Origin: Phycisphaerales bacterium
GTDB lineage: Bacteria > Planctomycetota > Phycisphaerae > Phycisphaerales > UBA1924
Direction of reading: 5' to 3'
DNA length: 38,535 nucleotides
NCBI GenBank assembly: GCA_015487555.1
Contig: WFPK01000075.1
Span: forward strand, 1 to 38,535
Shown one piece after another: positions 19,850 through 29,003 of this stretch. Under the pieces are notes generated by a model. It was given only the letters and a program-made list of their open reading frames with translations, was not told the origin of the DNA and did no database searches. A program made the translations under genes and the position numbers. Within the stretch, counting starts at the first letter, position 1. The number at the start of each line of letters is the position of its first letter.

Positions 19850-20308
19850 CTACCGAATCGCCACCTGCATCTCACGCGAAGCCGCCGCATCGTGCAGCGA
19901 AACCACCGCCGAGTACGGCACATCGTCGCCGGCGCGAATTCCTAAGATCAATCCATCTGCCACCTCAGCATCCATATTCCGGATCTGCTCGATCACTGTG
20001 TCGATCGGCCGAGCCTCATCGCCAAACCCGCGCACAAACACCGCTCCATCACGGACAAACAACTCCGCGCTGAGCATCGGCGTCGGAAGCGAGAACCCCG
20101 ACGACACCAGATCCGGGTCCTGCACCTCGGGCAGATGGGCACGCAGGAACCATTCATGCCCCGCGATCGACGCGCTGGCCATGAAGAAAATCAGGATCAC
20201 CAGCGTCACATCAACCATCGGCGTCATGTTTGGGCCAAACCGCGACGAACACGCAAGCACATTGCGCCGAGCAAGCGGACGCGATCGCTTTGGAGGATGC
20301 CCGATCAC
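19850..20308 (-). CDS. exbD: ExbD/TolR-type proton channel subunit, second copy
   Basis: The 152-residue protein has a cytoplasmic N-terminus, one membrane helix (about 30-50) and a periplasmic domain, as in ExbD/TolR. The helix holds the conserved Asp in PMVDVTLVILIFFM, the proton-carrying residue. Together with ExbB it uses the proton gradient to energise an outer-membrane or cell-wall process. Its ATG overlaps the stop of the preceding exbD by 4 nt (20305-20308). It is slightly longer at the N-terminus than its neighbour and ends with a domain including IEQIRNMDAEVADG. The gene is the last of the three in the operon. Confidence 0.92.
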   Translation of the reverse strand: MIGHPPKRSRPLARRNVLACSSRFGPNMTPMVDVTLVILIFFMASASIAGHEWFLRAHLPEVQDPDLVSSGFSLPTPMLSAELFVRDGAVFVRGFGDEARPIDTVIEQIRNMDAEVADGLILGIRAGDDVPYSAVVSLHDAAASREMQVAIR

Positions 20309-20721
20309 CGTTTTCGCTCCGTCACAAGCTCAACTTGTTTTACCCCCGCATCGCCAAGCCGGCGCATCACCGGACGCACTGCCCCAAAGGGGGCATCCCG
20401 GTGCGCACGGACGCGGATCGGCGTTTCCGGGGCGCGGGCGTGCATGCCTTCGATCTCACCTGCGAATCGCTCGGCAGCGATCGCATTCCCATTGATCGAG
20501 ATCAACCCTTCAGCGGTGACGCCGACGATGATCGGGTCTTCTTCCTGAGTTTCGTCGATCCCGATCATCGAGGAAGGCAACACAATCGAGGCTTTGCGAT
20601 CAATCGCCAGCTGACCAACCAACAGATAAAACACAATCAGCACCATCACCACATCAATCATCGGCGTCACATTGATCCGCGCGCCGGAGCCTTCGACCGA
20701 GATGATCGAACGATTTCTCAC
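20305..20721 (-). CDS. exbD: ExbD/TolR-type proton channel subunit, first copy
   Basis: The 138-residue protein carries the family motif INVTPMIDVVMVLIVFYLLV, with the membrane Asp, and a periplasmic domain ending in VMRRLGDAGVKQVELVTE. It overlaps exbB upstream and the second exbD downstream, both by ATGA, so the three are made from one transcript in fixed proportion. Two different ExbD paralogues behind one ExbB are common in planctomycetes and other groups and may form a mixed dimer inside the pore. No TonB or Tol-Pal partner gene is in the window. Confidence 0.94.
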   Translation of the reverse strand: MRNRSIISVEGSGARINVTPMIDVVMVLIVFYLLVGQLAIDRKASIVLPSSMIGIDETQEEDPIIVGVTAEGLISINGNAIAAERFAGEIEGMHARAPETPIRVRAHRDAPFGAVRPVMRRLGDAGVKQVELVTERKR

Positions 20722-21386
20722 CGGTTCTTATCCTCATCCTTCACCGGGATCATGTCCACAATCTCACCCGCCTGGGCCATCGCAGCATTGCAGTATTTTT
20801 CGACAATCGAGCGGTACAACCCATAGACCAGCAAGCAAGGCACCGCGAGCACCAACCCGAGCATCGTGTGGAACAATGCTTTCGAAATCCCCAGCGACAA
20901 ATCCGTAGGCCCCGCCGATCCCCCCGCCTGCCCAAGCCGAACGAAGGCAAGAATCATCCCCCACACCGTCCCGGCCAATCCGACCAAAGGCCCAAGCTCA
21001 CCAATAATCCGAAGCATATCCAAAGGGCGAACCCATCGGGCGCATGCATTCGACGCTGCAAGCTCGGCAGCATCGCGCATCGCATCCTTCCCCTTGTCCC
21101 GCGCCCGATATGCAGCATTGGCCGCGACCGAAACGACAGCCGAGTCCTCAGCAAGCCCCTTCTCAAACCGACCAAGATTCCCCTGCATCAGATGCTCGCG
21201 GAGGTTCTGGTAGGTCGATTCGGGCGCGATCACCGATCGGCGCGCATCGATCATGATGCGCACAATCAGCGTCATCGCAACGAGCGATCCAAGGATCAGA
21301 GCGACAGAGAAGACATCGAACGAATCAACAAAGAGCGTCCAGGCATTGGCTGGCGTTTGGGGGTTGGCTTGGGCAAGTGTGGGCAT
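20718..21386 (-). CDS. exbB: MotA/TolQ/ExbB proton channel protein
   Basis: The 222-residue protein has a hydrophobic segment near residues 25-47 and two more in the C-terminal half (about 125-150 and 165-190). The latter contain the family signature GPLVGLAGTVWGMILAF and ALFHTMLGLVLAVPCLLVYG. ExbB/TolQ forms the pentameric cytoplasmic-membrane channel through which protons drive the ExbD dimer. The protein starts without a Shine-Dalgarno after an intergenic region filled by a palindromic repeat, which may hold the operon promoter at its edge. It heads the exbB-exbD-exbD unit. The energised partner cannot be named from this window. Confidence 0.93.
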   Translation of the reverse strand: MPTLAQANPQTPANAWTLFVDSFDVFSVALILGSLVAMTLIVRIMIDARRSVIAPESTYQNLREHLMQGNLGRFEKGLAEDSAVVSVAANAAYRARDKGKDAMRDAAELAASNACARWVRPLDMLRIIGELGPLVGLAGTVWGMILAFVRLGQAGGSAGPTDLSLGISKALFHTMLGLVLAVPCLLVYGLYRSIVEKYCNAAMAQAGEIVDMIPVKDEDKNR

Positions 21387-21453
21387 GTGTGTAGGGTATC
21401 ACATCGAGCGATCCGTTTCTCGCTCGGCGGGACCAAGGGCGAAGATGAAACGC

Positions 21454-21547
21454 CCGGTGCCACTACTCGCCGTCTTCGGCGCAGTAGTGTCTTTGGGATG
21501 CTTTCTCTGTATGCCGCACTACTGCGCCCTGCGGGCGAGTAGTGGCA
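21454..21547. repeat. Paired inverted REP-like element, GTGCCAC family
   Basis: Two hairpin units face each other: GGTGCCACTACTCGCC ... GCGCAGTAGTG (21454-21487) and the inverse copy from CACTACTGCGCCC to GTAGTGGCACC (21515-21547), separated by 27 nt. The whole forms a BIME-like 94-nt element between tsaE and exbB. Confidence 0.8.
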
Positions 21548-21561
21548 CCCGAGAGGAAGCT

Positions 21562-22203
21562 TCAATCGCTCTGCTCAATATCCGCCTGCTCGATCGGGCG
21601 CGAGATCGTGTGCTTCTCGTCGAACCACGCATTGAGATCCGCCATCCGCGCCTGTTCAGAAACAAACGGCCAGGTCAGGCAATCGCCGGGCACTTTGACC
21701 CCCGTCGTCGGGCAGGTGGTGTCAGGGCGCGGGCGGATGGCATCGAACCCGGCCCGGTCGAGCCAGGCATCGGGGATGGTCAAGGCGAAATGCCTCGATG
21801 TTTCATCCACATGGTCGATACTGATCGTCAGCGCATCGTCGGGGATGGCATTGGCGATCCGGTCGGGCCATTCGATCAGGATGATTGCGCCGCTGTCGAT
21901 GATCTGATCCCACCCCAGCGCATCGAGCTCGGATTCATCGCCAAGCCGATAGCAATCCATATGCGCAATCGGAGGGTGATCCTCACCTCGATCATAGAGA
22001 TTCATAATCACAAAGGTCGGCGACGACACCGCATGCTCAGCGATCCCAAACGACTGGGCCAGCATGCGCACAAAGGTGGTCTTCCCTGCGCCCATCTCGC
22101 CGACGAGTTTGACGACATCGCCGGGGCGCAGAATGGCAGCCAGGTCGTTGGCGATGACCCGGGTGTGTTCGAGTGATCTGGCAGGACGATGAATCTCGAT
22201 CAT
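21562..22203 (-). CDS. tsaE: TsaE-type ATPase of tRNA t6A synthesis
   Basis: The frame opens at 22371 inside a repeat, but the conserved part begins at the ATG at 22203 (213 residues). TsaE (YjeE) works with TsaB and TsaD in making N6-threonylcarbamoyl-adenosine at position 37 of ANN-decoding tRNAs. The Walker A loop is GEMGAGKTT (35-43); SSPTFVIMNLYD and the HMDCYRLGDESELDALGWDQ block are typical, as is IILIEWPDRI. TsaE proteins are usually about 150 residues; the extra 60 at the C-terminus (from about 155, with a Pro/Thr-rich patch) are not part of the family core. It is 161 nt downstream of serA, from which it is separated by a REP-like element. Confidence 0.93.
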   Translation of the reverse strand: MIEIHRPARSLEHTRVIANDLAAILRPGDVVKLVGEMGAGKTTFVRMLAQSFGIAEHAVSSPTFVIMNLYDRGEDHPPIAHMDCYRLGDESELDALGWDQIIDSGAIILIEWPDRIANAIPDDALTISIDHVDETSRHFALTIPDAWLDRAGFDAIRPRPDTTCPTTGVKVPGDCLTWPFVSEQARMADLNAWFDEKHTISRPIEQADIEQSD

Positions 22204-22271
22204 GCGAGGATTGTTCGCATGAAAATCCACAAAAACCGAGTTGGGCAGTGATGATTCCGCGTTCGACCGAC

Positions 22272-22356
22272 GGTGGCCCGGCTCGCCGAGCCGGGTTCTT
22301 GTTTTTATGAGCGTGTTCAATGCATCCCAAGACCCGGCTCGGCGAGCCGGGCCACC
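22272..22356. repeat. Paired inverted REP-like element, GGTGGCCCGGCTCG family
   Basis: GGTGGCCCGGCTCGCCGAGC (22272-22291) and its inverted copy ending GGGCCACC (to 22356) flank about 35 nt of unrelated sequence. Each arm is itself a palindrome (CCCGGCTCGCCGAGCCGGG). The 85-nt element lies between serA and tsaE; relatives are at 34874 and inside rimO at 37251. Confidence 0.85.
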
Positions 22357-22364
22357 GAAGAAAA

Positions 22365-23623
<1,259 letters not shown>

Positions 23624-23627
<4 letters not shown>

Positions 23628-24559
23628 TGGCTGATATCCAAAGTTGGGGCAGGTGCAGCATCGGGTGCATCGAGCGAAACAGCGCCCGCAGCGATCAGTA
23701 TGCCCAGCAACGCTGCGAGCGCTAAACGATAGTACCCAAAGAGTGCCAGCCCGTGCTTGTTGAGGAAACTCACCAGCCAGCGCACCGCCAGGGCAGCCGA
23801 GATCGTCGCGACGATCATCCCCGCGAAGATCGGCATCCATCCGAGCACCTCGAACATATTGGGCGTGCCTGCATCCGATGATTCTTTGAGGTTTTTCGCC
23901 AGTGAATAAACACACGCGCCTCCGAGGGTTGGCAAGCCGAGCAAGAAGCTGAACTCGGCTGCTTGTTTGGGTTTGAGCCCGACGAGGACGCCGCCTGCGA
24001 TGGTCATCATGGATCGGCTCGTGCCGGGCCACATCGCGATGGTCTGCATGAACCCGATGAAGAGGGCCTGTTTCCAGCTCAAGCTGGTGATGTCCAAAGC
24101 GTCGTCTTTGTCATCTTCGTCGTGTTTGTTGAATTTGATTTTGTCGAGCGCGATCATGAAGAGGCCGCCGAGCGCCAGGGCGGTGATGACGGCTGGGGTG
24201 TTGAAGAGTTTCTCTTCAATAAAGTCATTGAAGAGCACGCCCAGGATCGCTGCGGGGAGGAAGGCGATGATGATGTTGAATGCGAGCTTGCGCCCGATCT
24301 TGTCTTTGCCTGCCAATCCTTTGAGCATCTGGATCACGCGCGGGAAGTACAATCCCAGAACCGCGAGGATCGCGCCGCCTTGGACGACGATGTTGAAGGT
24401 ATCGACCGCGGATCGTTGGGTGGCGCTCTCGCCAAGCCCGAGCAGGTCCGATACGATGATCAGGTGCCCGGTGGAGGATACCGGGAGGTATTCGGTGATG
24501 CCTTCGACGAGCCCGAGTACGATGGCTTGGACGACGGTCATGGTTTCGGGCTCGAGCAT
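23624..24559 (-). CDS. uppP: Undecaprenyl-diphosphate phosphatase
   Basis: The ATG at 24559 (311 residues) is preferred to the one at 24622, which would lie over the divergent neighbour; the ATG at 24541 is also possible. The enzyme recycles the lipid carrier for cell-wall glycans by removing a phosphate from undecaprenyl diphosphate. It shows the two signature loops GITEYLPVSSTGHLI near residues 19-33 and PGTSRSMMTIAGGVLVGLKP in the second half, plus about eight hydrophobic segments. It is somewhat longer than the 273-residue E. coli protein because of an acidic insert (FNKHDEDDKDDALDI) and a C-terminal tail. Its stop overlaps the serA start. Confidence 0.95.
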
Positions 24560-24609
24560 GGGGTGGTTCTCTGATGGTTCTCGAATAGAGAGATGGCGGT
24601 GCTTGAACG

Positions 24610-25464
24610 ATGATCGGCTCAATGATTGAAATCCATGATGCGAAAGACCCGAGAATTGGGGTGTTTCTCAATCAAAAAGATGCCTGGCTCAAAGCGGCCC
24701 ACAATCCGGAGACGGATTCAAGTGCTCAGTACGCCTCGGCGGGCGGATTGTTCATCGCTGAGGGCGTCCTGGTGGTCGAGCAGCTGATCCGCTCGGGGTT
24801 CCCCCTGCACTCGGTGCTGGTCTCGAACAATCGGGCCAAGAACATCGCATCAGTGCTCGAAGAGGTGCCTCAAGGCACGCCCATTTATACTGCCTCGCAG
24901 GAGGTCATCGACAAGATCGTCGGGTTCCCGATGCACCGCGGGGTCCTCGCCTGCGGGCAACGGCTGCCCAATCCTGATCCGATCGAGCTGGCCAAGGGAT
25001 GCCGGGCGTTGGTGGTGATGGAGGATCTGAGCAATCACGACAATGTCGGCTCGGTGTTTCGTTCGGTCGCTGCACTCGGAGGCGATGGGGTGGGGGTGTG
25101 GATGACTCGGCGGTGTTGCGATCCGTTGTATCGCAAAGCGCTGCGTGTGTCGATGGGGCATGTGCTCAAGGTGCCCTTTGCGATCGTCGATGATCTGGGG
25201 TCCAAACTCGACGAGCTGCGCGGGCTCGGGTTTACCACGATTGCTTTTACCCCCGGTTGGGATTCGGTCACGATTGACGAATCGCTCGATCGTGGTGTGG
25301 ATCGTCCGGGGCTGCTCTTTGGAGCCGAGGGGGCGGGGTTGAGTGATGAAGCGCTGAACAAAGCCGACCAAAAGGTGCGGATTGAGATGGCAAAAAATGT
25401 CGATTCATTGAATATCGCAGCAGCAGCAGCGGTTGGTATCCACAGATACATTCATCCCGCCTGA
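24610..25464 (+). CDS. SpoU (TrmH/RlmB)-family RNA 2'-O-methyltransferase
   Basis: The 284-residue protein (280 if the ATG at 24622 is used) has an N-terminal RNA-binding half followed by the SPOUT trefoil-knot domain. The latter carries the three SpoU motifs: SNHDNVGSVFRSVAALGGDG (about 139-158), GLLFGAEGAGLSDEALNKAD (about 236-255) and VDSLNIAAAAAVGI (about 266-279). These bind S-adenosylmethionine in the knot. The substrate, rRNA or tRNA, cannot be fixed from this. The gene is divergent from uppP with only about 50 nt between the starts, so the promoters of both lie there or overlap. Confidence 0.9.
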   Translation: MIGSMIEIHDAKDPRIGVFLNQKDAWLKAAHNPETDSSAQYASAGGLFIAEGVLVVEQLIRSGFPLHSVLVSNNRAKNIASVLEEVPQGTPIYTASQEVIDKIVGFPMHRGVLACGQRLPNPDPIELAKGCRALVVMEDLSNHDNVGSVFRSVAALGGDGVGVWMTRRCCDPLYRKALRVSMGHVLKVPFAIVDDLGSKLDELRGLGFTTIAFTPGWDSVTIDESLDRGVDRPGLLFGAEGAGLSDEALNKADQKVRIEMAKNVDSLNIAAAAAVGIHRYIHPA

Positions 25465-25486
25465 AGTCACATGCGGGCGTCAACTT

Positions 25487-25525
25487 ACGATCAGTTTTCA
25501 CGATCAGTTTTCATGATCACTTCTC
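25487..25525. repeat. Three tandem copies of a 13-nt unit
   Basis: acgatcagttttc occurs twice, followed by atgatcacttctc, ending directly before the ribosome site AGGAG (25526-25530) of the thioredoxin gene. Copy number changes here could alter the leader of that gene. Confidence 0.75.
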
Positions 25526-25538
25526 AGGAGCATCCGCA

Positions 25539-26204
25539 ATGAACCTTCTCACACTCATCATCGCATCGGCTGGGATGTCACTGGGGCTTGTCGGCCCCGA
25601 CCATGACCACAGCAACCATCAAGGCATGGACAAAGATCAAGGGGCGATGAAAGAGCACGCGACCCACGATGGCATGAACCATTCAAACCCCCTCCCCAAG
25701 ATCGACCGCGCCCTCTATGCACAAGCCGACTGGCCCGCGCACAATATGGCAAAAAAGCTCGGCGCCAAGAGCTTCCAAGGCAAAGAGCTCCCTGTCGCGC
25801 TCGGGAACGAGACATGGATCTCCGAGAAGGTGGATCTTGAGGGCAAGGTCATGGTAATCGAGTTCTGGGCGACCTGGTGTCCGCCATGTCGAAAAGTGTC
25901 GCCGATGCTCTCCGAGCTTCAGGAAAAGTATGAGGAGAACCTCGCGGTCCTGGCAATCAGTGGCATGAACGACCCCGAGGAAGATGTCCGCGCCTACATC
26001 AAAGAACACGAAGTCGCCTATTCCAATCTTTATGACAGTGAGCAGACCATCGCTTCGAAGATGGAGGTCCGCTCGATCCCCCATTCGGTCATCCTCTCCA
26101 CCGATGGCACCATCCGGTGGCAGGGCAACCCGCTGCTCCCCGAGTTCAAAGAAGCACTCGAGCAGGTCCTCGCATCCGATCCGCTCATCAAAGCCAAAGG
26201 CTGA
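25539..26204 (+). CDS. Secreted TlpA-type thioredoxin with His-rich linker
   Basis: The 221-residue protein starts at an ATG with AGGAG 8 nt upstream. A short signal peptide (about 1-19) is followed by a His/Asp/Met-rich linker (DHDHSNHQGMDKDQGAMKEH...), then a thioredoxin fold from about residue 80. The active site is WCPPC (Cys114, Cys117) in FWATWCPPCRKVSPM, and the cis-Pro region is RSIPHSVILSTDG. TlpA-type proteins reduce or oxidise disulfides outside the cytoplasm. The His/Met-rich linker recalls the lipoprotein at the left end and suggests metal contact. It is a paralogue of the C-terminal half of the next gene (shared ADWPA, FWATWC and IRWQGNPL). Confidence 0.87.
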   Translation: MNLLTLIIASAGMSLGLVGPDHDHSNHQGMDKDQGAMKEHATHDGMNHSNPLPKIDRALYAQADWPAHNMAKKLGAKSFQGKELPVALGNETWISEKVDLEGKVMVIEFWATWCPPCRKVSPMLSELQEKYEENLAVLAISGMNDPEEDVRAYIKEHEVAYSNLYDSEQTIASKMEVRSIPHSVILSTDGTIRWQGNPLLPEFKEALEQVLASDPLIKAKG

Positions 26205-26248
26205 AATCCGAAGATCAAATCAGCACCGAGACGCTCCTCGCACCACCG

Positions 26249-26272
26249 AACCCGTCAAAAGCGGGTTTTTTT
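26249..26272 (+). terminator. Rho-independent terminator between the two thioredoxin genes
   Basis: A 6-bp stem (AACCCG with CGGGTT) around a 7-nt loop is followed by a T-run to 26272. It suggests that the two paralogues are separate transcripts. Confidence 0.8.
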
Positions 26273-26385
26273 GTGTTCAAAACCGGAATTCTGAAGATGA
26301 TGAGCCGTTTGCGCATCTGATCGGTTAGGATATTGCAGCCAATGCAAGCTCAACACCATCATCATTTTTTGAACGAGGCGACAAC

Positions 26386-27576
26386 ATGACACGCAAGTCA
26401 ACACGCAACATGACATCGAAAACAGCCACAAAGAAAACAGCGTCGATACTCGCAGCACTCCTGGGCGCGGGCGCTTTGCTCAGCGTGGGGATGAGTACCA
26501 TCGAGATGGGAACCGCCCAGATGGGCCCCGGGATCGCACGCGAAGGCGATGCAGCCCACCAAGAGGCCCTGCGCGAGATCGAGACCAAACCATTCGCAGT
26601 CGAGCTCTTCGAGGGGCTCGATGAGTGGACACTCGGGCAGGCACTCACCGCCGAAGCGATCGCGGGCAAGGTCGTGCTCATCGGGGTGGTGGCCAACGAC
26701 CCGCAATCCATGATGACCTTCTCGAGCCTGGCCCGGCATCAACGCCAGAACGCTGACGAGGGACTCGTCGTGCTGGCGGTTCATCCCGAAGCAGGGTGGG
26801 ACGCGATCAACGAGAAGGTCAACGCCGGGCGGATCAAGGTGCAGGTCGCCCGCGATGTTGGGGGCGCCTTTGCTTCTGGCGTCCTGGCAGACAACTACCC
26901 CGATCTCTTCCTGATCGACCGCGCTGGTCAGCTCCGCTATGCCGACATCACCAATAAATCACTCAAGGCAGCGGTCGCGCAGCTGTTGCGTGAATCGGTT
27001 GAAGAAGCGATCGCCAATGCCGAGCTCCAGGCCCAGGGCATCGAGGTGGCGATCGAAGAAGCCAAGCCTAAGAAGAAGGAAATCCTGCCCGCCAAATACA
27101 CACGGGCGGATTGGCCTGCGAAGAATACCGGCAAGCTCAACGCCAAAAATGTCCAAGGCAAGCCGCTCCCCGTCCCATTGGGCAACGAGGAATGGCTCAC
27201 CAAGGAGAAAGACCTCGAAGGCAAGGTGCTCGTGCTCGATTTCTGGGCGACCTGGTGTGGCCCATGCCGAAGAGCATCGCCGATGCTCGATAAGCTTCAG
27301 CGCAAGTACGAGGGCAAGCTCGAAGTGCTCGCCATCAGCGGGCAGAGCGAGGACGAGGGCACCGTACGCAAATACATCGGCAAAAAGAGAAATGCCTATT
27401 CGCACCTCTTCGACAAAAAACAGAGCATCTATCGCAAGCTCGAAATCCGCGCGATCCCGCACACCATCATCATGTCAACCGATGGCGTGATCCGGTGGCA
27501 GGGCAACCCATTGAACCCGGCGTTCGAAAAAGCAGTCGAGCAGGTCATCGCCCAGGACCCGATGTTTGCGGATTGA
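26386..27576 (+). CDS. Secreted two-domain thioredoxin-like protein, one domain active
   Basis: The 396-residue protein begins with a basic region and a signal peptide (about 19-45). Residues about 70-205 look like a thioredoxin fold without catalytic Cys: the place of WCxxC is taken by VVANDPQSMM. A helical, Glu/Lys-rich linker (about 205-232) leads to a second thioredoxin fold with WCGPC (Cys291, Cys294) in FWATWCGPCRRASPM. The second domain is closely similar to the neighbouring protein at 25539. The active domain should handle disulfides outside the cytoplasm; the inactive one may bind substrate or a partner. The start follows a GAGG about 10 nt upstream. Confidence 0.85.
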   Translation: MTRKSTRNMTSKTATKKTASILAALLGAGALLSVGMSTIEMGTAQMGPGIAREGDAAHQEALREIETKPFAVELFEGLDEWTLGQALTAEAIAGKVVLIGVVANDPQSMMTFSSLARHQRQNADEGLVVLAVHPEAGWDAINEKVNAGRIKVQVARDVGGAFASGVLADNYPDLFLIDRAGQLRYADITNKSLKAAVAQLLRESVEEAIANAELQAQGIEVAIEEAKPKKKEILPAKYTRADWPAKNTGKLNAKNVQGKPLPVPLGNEEWLTKEKDLEGKVLVLDFWATWCGPCRRASPMLDKLQRKYEGKLEVLAISGQSEDEGTVRKYIGKKRNAYSHLFDKKQSIYRKLEIRAIPHTIIMSTDGVIRWQGNPLNPAFEKAVEQVIAQDPMFAD

Positions 27577-27601
27577 TCGCAAGAGCGCACACCCGCAAGG
27601 C

Positions 27602-28225
27602 ATGACGAGCCAACAATCGTGCATGCCCACCGAAGATACATCCACGAACAAGTCCAACCCCGCAGCCAACCCATCAGAATCGGCTGCGGGGTTTTCGGTG
27701 CCTGTGGGCAGCCCGTTGGTGACCCCCCGCCTGCACATCGTGCTCGTCGAGCCCGAAATCCCCAACAACACCGGCAACATCGGGCGGACCTGCGTGACAA
27801 CGGGGTGCAAGCTCCATCTGGTCAGGCCTTTGGGCTTTGAGATTGACGAGAAGGCCTGTCGGCGGGCGGGGCTCGATTATTGGCCAAGGCTCGATCTCGA
27901 AGAGCACGACTCGCTCGATGCGTATCTCGATGCGCATCCACCGGCAGGAAAAACCTGGTTCCTGACGACCAAAGCCACGCAGACGATCTACGACGCGCCG
28001 ATCGCCATGGGCGATCATCTGGTCTTTGGTCGCGAGAGTGCCGGATTACCCGATTCGATCCACGAGGGGTATGAAGATCAGCGGGTGTGTGTGCCTTTGG
28101 TTGTGGGCGAGCGATCGTTGAATCTTTCGACCTGCGTGGCGATCGTGGTGTACGAAGCGATCCGGAAGATGATCGGATCGGGCGAGGTGGCGGTGAATAG
28201 GGCCGGGAGGCTTGTTGACCCTTGA
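27602..28225 (+). CDS. trmL: TrmL-like tRNA 2'-O-methyltransferase (SPOUT)
   Basis: Three starts are possible (27566, 27602, 27623); I list the middle one, giving 207 residues. The conserved domain begins only at about residue 43. Motifs are those of TrmL, which methylates the ribose of nucleotide 34 in certain leucine tRNAs: HIVLVEPEIPNNTGNIGRTC, LVFGRESAGLPDSI and ERSLNLSTCVAIVVYEA. E. coli TrmL is about 157 residues, so the Ser/Asn/Pro-rich N-terminal extension is unusual unless the true start is further in. It follows the thioredoxin gene closely and may share its transcript. Confidence 0.9.
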   Translation: MTSQQSCMPTEDTSTNKSNPAANPSESAAGFSVPVGSPLVTPRLHIVLVEPEIPNNTGNIGRTCVTTGCKLHLVRPLGFEIDEKACRRAGLDYWPRLDLEEHDSLDAYLDAHPPAGKTWFLTTKATQTIYDAPIAMGDHLVFGRESAGLPDSIHEGYEDQRVCVPLVVGERSLNLSTCVAIVVYEAIRKMIGSGEVAVNRAGRLVDP

Positions 28226-28385
28226 TAGAGTGGGTCGACGGAGGTATTTCTGGAAAAAACAGGCAGATGGGCGAACAGGCATCGGGCGGTGTTCGTATAT
28301 ATGGCGTAAAGTTCTCTCTCATCGGCGTTTGAAACAGCGTCGACGGATGCGAATGAGTGCAGTTCGTATTCTCTCCTCTCTCCAG
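28226..28385 (+). other. Trailer without protein gene, ending in a terminator
   Basis: No credible frame is seen in these 160 nt after trmL. The stretch contains ggaggtatttctgg and a possible TATATGG near 28298, then runs into the terminator at 28386. It is either a long 3' untranslated region or a small RNA gene. Confidence 0.4.
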
Positions 28386-28425
28386 AACAGTGTGCCGTCG
28401 TCTTTGGCGGTGCACTGTTTTTTTT
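28386..28425 (+). terminator. Strong rho-independent terminator
   Basis: AACAGTG (28386-28392) pairs with CACTGTT (28413-28419), and the stem extends inward with further pairs including wobbles. A run of eight T residues follows. It ends transcription coming from trmL or from a small RNA in between. Confidence 0.88.
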
Positions 28426-28491
28426 CGTCGATGATGTTTTTAGGCTATGATTTCATGTACGCGATTAAACCCGATCAAGGAGCAGGTGCGC

Positions 28492-28746
28492 ATGCCAAAG
28501 ACGCGTCAACAGAACACTCGGGCCAAGGGGCATCAGGCAGCGATGGGCATCGGGGTGCTCTGCCTTGCCGGGCTGCTCTGGGCGATGGGGGGGTGCCAGA
28601 AGACCGCCCTGCGTCCCAAGGACACCCGAAGCCAGTTCGATCAGTACGACCAGGCACGGAATCAACGGGCCCAGCCTTTTCTTGAGGATGAGTTTGGGCG
28701 ACGGACGCCGAATCTTTCCCAGCGTCTGCGCGAACGCCGCGATTGA
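28492..28746 (+). CDS. Small lipoprotein
   Basis: AAGGAG at 28477-28482, 9 nt upstream, selects the ATG at 28492 over an earlier one at 28447; the product is 84 residues. A basic N-terminus (MPKTRQQNTRAKGH) precedes a hydrophobic stretch and the lipobox MGGC, with the lipidated Cys at about residue 35. The mature part of about 50 residues is charged and Arg-rich (TRSQFDQYDQARNQRAQPF...RLRERRD) with no recognisable domain. It probably sits on the periplasmic face of a membrane and may contact peptidoglycan or another protein. Confidence 0.72.
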   Translation: MPKTRQQNTRAKGHQAAMGIGVLCLAGLLWAMGGCQKTALRPKDTRSQFDQYDQARNQRAQPFLEDEFGRRTPNLSQRLRERRD

Positions 28747-28948
28747 CGCGACTGGTGCGAGGGGTGCGAGGGGTTGGTGTCTTTGTTGTCTGTCTGTGTT
28801 GTGGTGTTTGTTTGCCGCGTCCGAATATCTGGAGAACCTGTGCACAGAGTTGGGTTTGTTCGGGATATGCAAGTGGGAGCGGGAGCGTGTCCTGAGTGTG
28901 TATGCGGGGTTCGAGAATTTATGAGAGAAAGTGCAAGAAAAAGCCTCC

Positions 28949-28963
28949 ACCATTCCGAATGGT
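28949..28963. promoter_or_regulatory. Small perfect inverted repeat upstream of the amidase gene
   Basis: ACCATTC-C-GAATGGT is a 7-bp perfect palindrome with one central base, 40 nt upstream of the amidase start. It could be an operator, but chance is not excluded. Confidence 0.25.
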
Positions 28964-29003
28964 ATTGATACTGTAAAGAGCAAGCAAGGAGCGCGCGCAG
29001 GCG

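Noticed and set aside
23628-24032. N-terminal extension of the serA frame
   Set aside because: It overlaps uppP completely, is Arg-rich, and the real start at 23627 overlaps the uppP stop in the usual ATGA way.
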